64,000 nt of DNA from Oryza sativa Japonica Group (Eukaryota > Streptophyta > Magnoliopsida > Poales > Poaceae): contig NC_089035.1 of assembly GCF_034140825.1 (NCBI RefSeq), positions 131,501-195,500 of the forward strand, given 5' to 3'. This document shows, in pieces, positions 58,979 through 64,000 of this stretch. How positions within the stretch are numbered: position 1 is the stretch's first letter; each line of letters begins with the position of its first letter. Made by a program: the position numbers and the translations under genes. The notes under the pieces were generated by a model. The model made no database searches. It saw only the letters and a program-made list of their open reading frames with translations, and was not told the origin of the DNA.

Positions 58979-59423
58979 CTATTCTATACAAGACCATCAG
59001 GGCAAAACCAGCTAATTCGCACATACCAGAGAACACAAGGAAACAGACACATATCCGCACGGCAATTTGCAATTAACAGTCTTTCTTCACTTGTCTGCAC
59101 AAAGAGAAATTGGTTTTGTCTTTAAAAGGGAAAAACTGAATTAACCTGCAGGCTTTTCAAAATGGCAACTCCCTGCCCTTTTATTTCTTCAAGGGTAAAG
59201 AAGAGCGAGCTTGAATGATAGAGGATAAACAAAACCCAATTTCTTTTGCAGCAATACATAATAGCTGCATAAAGTCACATCCAATTAACACTGATGTTCC
59301 CTCCAAGGGTACAATGCAATTTTTCAGTAACACAAGGGTTTCAATTGCAGGAACAATGATGTTGTTCATAGCACAAATGTCTATTAATTTCCAACCAAAC
59401 TGTGACTAAGGTGCACCCTTTGC

Positions 59424-62405
59424 CTATTTAGTCTTCACCTTTTCACCTTGAAATGCTGCACAAATCTTCTTCCAGCTCCTTATGGCGATCATAGTTGGTA
59501 TAACAACCCACGAGCTGTTTGCACCAATGAAATAAGCCCAGAAGTAGAACGGGCTAGTCCAGAAGTTGAAGCCATCCAAGTAGGCTGTAATAAAGTACAC
59601 CAGGCATCCATAGAGCTGACCAAGACAGACAGTGAACTGGAGGATATGGCTGTAGGACTTGCCCGATGCGATGGCATAGCTGCAAGCAGCAAACTTTTTG
59701 TCAGGTCAGGTGGAAACTATAAACCACAAAAGGCTATATTATACTCATATCAACTGTCTAGGGGGCAAAAGAAACTCCTATCAACTAGTACATGGAATGC
59801 AGGATGTACAATAGTGAATAGTCTGGCTTAATAACCAGTTACATATTGATATTGACGCTTGCAGACAGGTCAATCCAATGTGTAAACTAACAAAAAGGAG
59901 AACACAAATATTCTGTGGATAGATTTTATAGGCATCAAACACATACAATTCCTATAGCACCGCTACTTCCCTTATGAGGATCCAGTCCAATCATCAATCA
60001 ATCAGGATTGTTTAGTTGAAGACAAGAAAAGCTACTCCATAAAGCCCATGAACATTGGATTCTGCTGTCCACGACGATTTATGTCTTGTGGCAAATGCAA
60101 CATGCGATTGGCATGATGTAAAAAAAATGCATTCACTTGGAGCATGTATGATGGATGCAGATACATCTAAATAAATGAAAGATGAATCCTTTCTTGCAAA
60201 GTTAACGCATCCACGTCATCAACAAAACTTCAACCATTCGATATTTTCATGAGCCAATAAGAACCATCAGATTCCCCAAATGGATAAAGAACATAAACAT
60301 CCTTCATGAAACTTATACCAAAACTAGATCCTTCCATACCCTTAGAATCGATTCTTTTATATTTACCCCCTCCTCCCTCCCCATCTACCAAAGCACGACC
60401 CCTCCTCTCCTTTGCGTGCTGCGCCACACCACCGCCTCCACTCCAAACCCCCTCGTCATCCCAGCTGCCGCATCTTCCTCCTATCCCCCACCGCCTCCGA
60501 AGTTGGCTCCTCATCCCCACCGTGGCCAAATCGAGGCCGCCGCTCCATCCAGGCCGCACCGCGTTCCTCATCAGATTCAAGCACCCCGCACTGAGCTCGG
60601 GGGCAAGCCACCGCAAGCTCAGGAATCGCTGGATCCAAACCATACCGACGGTGAAGATGGGTGGCGGCGAGGCTGAGGTACCACATGCATCCTCTTTCAC
60701 TGGCTGAGCAGCTCAACAATTTTCCTCTGGGAGCAACAGAGTGGGATGATGCGACGCCGCCATCTTCCACTTCTTCCTCCCTATCCCTGCACTTTTGCCT
60801 GCTCCCACGCATCAGGTATGGGAGTGGAGAAGGTGGCAGCGGCAGGGAGACACCCCTGGAATCGTGGATGCCAATAAAAAATTGCTTCTTTCCAGTTTAG
60901 ATTGAAATGAGCAAATAGCAAAATGGCATGCCCGTTACGGTACCATCAGCTCATGAGATAGAGACCCTGTGAGGTCATAAGCACATGACTTCATTGCAAG
61001 GTTAGTGCTGCCTCCTTCAATGTGTTACAGTAAAAAGTTGCTCAATTGACTCACGGTGACTGAACAATTTGGAATGAATATGCAACTGTCCAAGTAAGAT
61101 GTTGACCTATAGGGATATGGTGACTCACTGTGACTGAACAATTTGGAATGAATATGCAACTGTCAATTGAGATGTTGACCTATAGGGATGAATTGGAAAG
61201 AAGTACAGCAAGATGACTGAATTTACTGCAAAACTATGACTGAATTATAGAAGTTCATAAATTAAGGTTGAGTCCATGGGGGCTTAGATAGGAGGCATGA
61301 TTCGTTTTGGCTTGACTATATTTTTTATGCTCTGTTAATGATTCTAACTTTCCTTTCGATTTACCATCTCTTTCTGTTTCCAGCAAACAAAGTTCCTATT
61401 TAAGCCTTAATGTTTTGTTTGCATATATGCAGATCCAGCAAATGCTTCAGTTAATACTTGGTTTGGTGGAATTCAATTTTGCATATATTTGCTGAAAGGA
61501 GTTTTAGTTCTTTATTATCGATTCCCCAGTTTTTTTTCCTATGAAAGTAACTCATTTTCAATTAGTACACGACAGGAGAACTATATGCAGAACTATATGC
61601 ACATGTGGCTTTGTATGATTTCTGGAAACCTTCAACAAAGAAAGACACTGAAACAAGATGTACTTAGGGCAGTAAAACAGTATGCTGCGGTTGGATATGC
61701 TAATACCAGCTTTAGTAATCTTGAAAACACTTTCCTGGACAAGCACGTCAGCTCATGAAGTTCTAATATGAGCCTAGCTTGCCAACATATTTTTTTTTCT
61801 AATTCCAGATTGAGTTGCATTTAGATAGGAGTATTTGGGCTGTAAATACTATTTCCACAATTCCCTTCTAATCATGGCTGTTGCCTTCCTTTACTAATTA
61901 CAAGTCCAAAACACAGAATTTAATCTGTTTGGCACCAAAATACTTTTCCATTGCCTATTATTCCATTTCCGCTTATGATATGAATTTAAAGTCAGCTCTG
62001 TATGCGAACAAATTTTCAGTCGTTTTCACTTATATCCATTTGGAAGCCAGAGAGTATAATTTTCAGTTCCATTTTCGGTAACTTGGAAGCCAGAGAGTAC
62101 AACTTTGGGCAAGCTAGATTCAGTGTTATAATCAAAGGGCTACGGTTTGTTGTACAAAAAAGATAATAATATTACAATATGAGATAGGGAAAATGTGATC
62201 ATAGGTGAATTACTCATGGTCGCACAAACAGGCGACTTAATTGGCTAGTACATGTTAATTCAGAAGGTGATGCTCCGGAATAACTAGATTGGCTAGCAAA
62301 AGGTTAACTCGAAAGAGGAAAGAAAAACAATAGTATAACGAAAGGTAGAAAAACATGTGAAAAATGCATTTGTAATGAGAAGATCGTTAAATATGTAAGA
62401 AATGG

Positions 62406-62475
<70 letters not shown>

Positions 62476-63141
62476 AGGTGCGCATGGTGAGGTGAAATGG
62501 AAGAAAAGATGAGTACACAGCAAGGAGTGAAGCAGGGCCTTCCAAGACAGCTGTAATTCCTTCAACTGTAACAGTAGCAGGGTCTCTGGCGACATATCTG
62601 GAGTCACCTTTGCTGTACTCTTTCCCTGGAAAGGAAAGGAAAGGAGGATGGTGATTATTGTTAGTAGCTAGTGCGTAATAATCCAATAAGATAATAGTAA
62701 ATAGAAGGGAGATGAATGATAGTGGAGTTAGAAAAGAAAAGGAGGCTTACAAACTTCATCGAAGTAAGAAGGGTTTTGGTTGGAGAAGAAATTAGGAGCA
62801 AAGACAAAGGTTCCCTCGATGATAATGTGGGTGAGGCCGGTGAAGGCCCACCAGCACATGAGCCAGCGGTCGGTGTCGGAAAGCCTACGACTGCATCTCC
62901 CTGCAGCAAAGCAAAGCAAATGGAAGCAAAGAAGATTGAGCAAAGAGATGTTGGAATTTAGCGAGCCGAGAGGAGAAGGAAGGAAGAAAGGAATACCGGA
63001 GATGAGCCAGACGGCGAGGAGGAGGAAGAGGGAGGTGGCGAGGTAGGGCACGAGGATTTGGGCCTGGGACAGTTGGAGAGGCACGAAGCCCGGGAGGTGA
63101 AGCTCCGCCGGCGCGTAAGGGTGGGGGTGGGGGTGCCCCAT
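59424..63141 (-). CDS. HYD1: 3-beta-hydroxysteroid Delta8,Delta7-isomerase (EBP/HYDRA1)
   Basis: Four exons on the minus strand (63141-62997, 62900-62751, 62625-62517, 59679-59424) give 219 residues. Key family phrases are [24 protein letters not shown] (His73 and Glu77, conserved in EBP), [28 protein letters not shown] and [17 protein letters not shown]. These fit the four-helix EXPERA/EBP fold. The enzyme moves the sterol double bond from C8 to C7 in the ER membrane. In Arabidopsis its loss (hydra1) disturbs embryo pattern and hormone signalling. Intron 3 is unusually long (2.8 kb) and holds tandem repeats, an (AG)32 run and a GC-rich block. The start is the first Met, giving a His/Pro-rich N-terminus. 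The family usually has ~220-230 residues. Confidence 0.93.
60300..60900. other. GC-rich exon-like block within HYD1 intron 3
   Basis: Pro/Ser/Arg-coding low-complexity sequence, open in several frames on both strands, with no domain recognised. It contrasts with the AT-rich intron around it and could be captured host sequence or an insertion. No inverted ends or target copies were found. Confidence 0.4.
61048..61190 (+). repeat. 74-bp tandem duplication in HYD1 intron 3
   Basis: Two copies, each starting GACTCACxGTGACTGAAC and ending GACCTATAGGGAT, at 61048 and 61122, with a few differences. Confidence 0.85.
62409..62472 (+). repeat. (AG)32 microsatellite
   Basis: 64 bases of pure AG repeat in HYD1 intron 3, 45 bp downstream (minus strand) of the exon 3 donor, where the transcript would read (CU)32. 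A length-variable marker is likely. Confidence 0.95.
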
Positions 63142-63259
63142 TCCTGGCTTCCTTCCGATCTGGACTGGAGAGGAGCGGATTGGATCGGATCGAGCAGGTC
63201 GTCGGGGAAGGAGTGAGGGGGAGTCTCTCTCTCTCTCTGCCAAGGACCAAGGTAGGTCA

Positions 63260-64000
63260 ATGCCTCAGCCAGATCCCATAGCCATAAACCCTTGTTTTGT
63301 TAAAGGGCATTCACAATGGGCCGACGTGGCATTCAGCCTCAACCCAAAAAAGCGAAGACTAGTATTCCTTTGCCTCGTCGTCCAACCGCGCGCCCTCCTC
63401 AGCTCAGTGGGACCCACACCACCGCTAGAGGAGAGAGGAGAGGGGGCGAAGCAGCCGAACTCCAGGGGAGGAGGGCGCCGACCGCCGCCTCGCATCCGCC
63501 CGTCGCCGTCTCCCGCTCCAAGTCGTCTGCCCGCCGCCGACATGCCGCCGCCGCCCTGCTGCTCCGAGCAGCCCCGCCGCTCGGGGGGGAGAGGAGGGGG
63601 TGGTGCGCCGGCGAGCGCATCCCGCCGCTCGGCGCTGTCGCCCCGCCGTCGCTCCACCACTGCTTGGTCCGGCGCCGTCGCCGTCTCCGCGCGCCAGGCT
63701 CTCTGCGGTGGGGGAAAGGAAGAGAGGGGGGAGAGAGAGGGGAAAGTGAAAGAGAAGTGAAAATGTGGTAGTCCACCATACCTACTTGTATCGTGGTCTT
63801 GTAGATTTTGCACTGTGGAACATATGGCTTAACATAGTTGTTGGTCTAGGTGACATACCAGGAACACCAAAGTGTGGAGAGTGGCTTGTGGGGGTGGGGG
63901 CCCACCACCTTCATTCCATTACACGGTCGAATCGAGGCCCCACTGTAAGTAGAAAGAAACACAAGAAGAAGAAGAAGGGTTACCGGCGGGCGGCGGCGGC
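63260..64000. other. GC-rich right edge, unassigned
   Basis: After the HYD1 promoter and GGGCATTCACAATGGG (63304-63319), a phrase like a Mutator or MITE end, the sequence is GC-rich to about 63700 with CCGCC runs. Open frames occur on both strands without any domain. It may be the start of a divergent gene or a captured GC-rich fragment in an element that continues past the window. Confidence 0.3.

Noticed and set aside
63260-63813. Frames of 126-182 codons on both strands near the right edge
   Set aside because: Low-complexity GC-driven frames with no motif; no splice or promoter support visible inside the window.

Overview
The window is nuclear DNA of a grass, almost certainly rice (Oryza). 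Its genes have many short GT-AG introns and GC-rich first exons. It is dense in LTR retrotransposons and in Stowaway, Tourist, hAT and Mutator-type elements, and one gene reads as the rice light-regulated protein LIR1. From memory the gene order (DUF1499 protein, NF-YC, OTU protease, SKL1, TRAP-beta, CSB, LIR1, VPS60, peptide transporter, HYDRA1) fits the start of rice chromosome 1 near Os01g0102900. I could not search a database to confirm this.

Layout. 1-6950 is a nest of two minus-strand Ty3/gypsy elements, A inserted in B. 7217-8159 is a three-exon gene for a predicted thylakoid-lumen DUF1499 protein. 8554-10364 holds a hAT-type MITE and a solo LTR. 13056-29120 is a gene island, all on the plus strand: NF-YC-like histone-fold factor, OTU cysteine protease, shikimate-kinase-like SKL1, TRAP-beta with a 6-base micro-exon, and the CSB/ERCC6 repair ATPase. 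29842-37386 is a full-length but broken Ty1/copia element with a 5-bp target duplication. 37570-41470 is an AT-rich degenerate array whose ~180-bp period looks built from six ~30-bp monomers. LIR1 (42505-43166) and VPS60 (43951-45978) follow on the minus strand. 46191-51458 is almost entirely MITEs plus a solo LTR and ends about 90 bp before an intronless NPF transporter gene (51548-53368). Two nuclear tRNA genes, Leu-AAG and Ser-AGA, lie at 54980-55250. 55400-58978 holds a hairpin, a cluster of 'GTTACTGCA' motifs and a Mutator-like element with a 9-bp target duplication. HYDRA1 (59424-63141, minus) closes the gene set, and the right edge is GC-rich sequence I could not assign.

The genes do not form one pathway. 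Three proteins are predicted plastid proteins (DUF1499, SKL1, LIR1), two act in the secretory or endomembrane system (TRAP-beta in the ER translocon, VPS60 in ESCRT), HYDRA1 is an ER sterol isomerase, CSB acts in transcription-coupled repair, and NF-YC is a transcription factor subunit. Exon boundaries were set by eye from GT-AG signals, reading-frame continuity and remembered family sequences. Every multi-exon model listed closes in frame.
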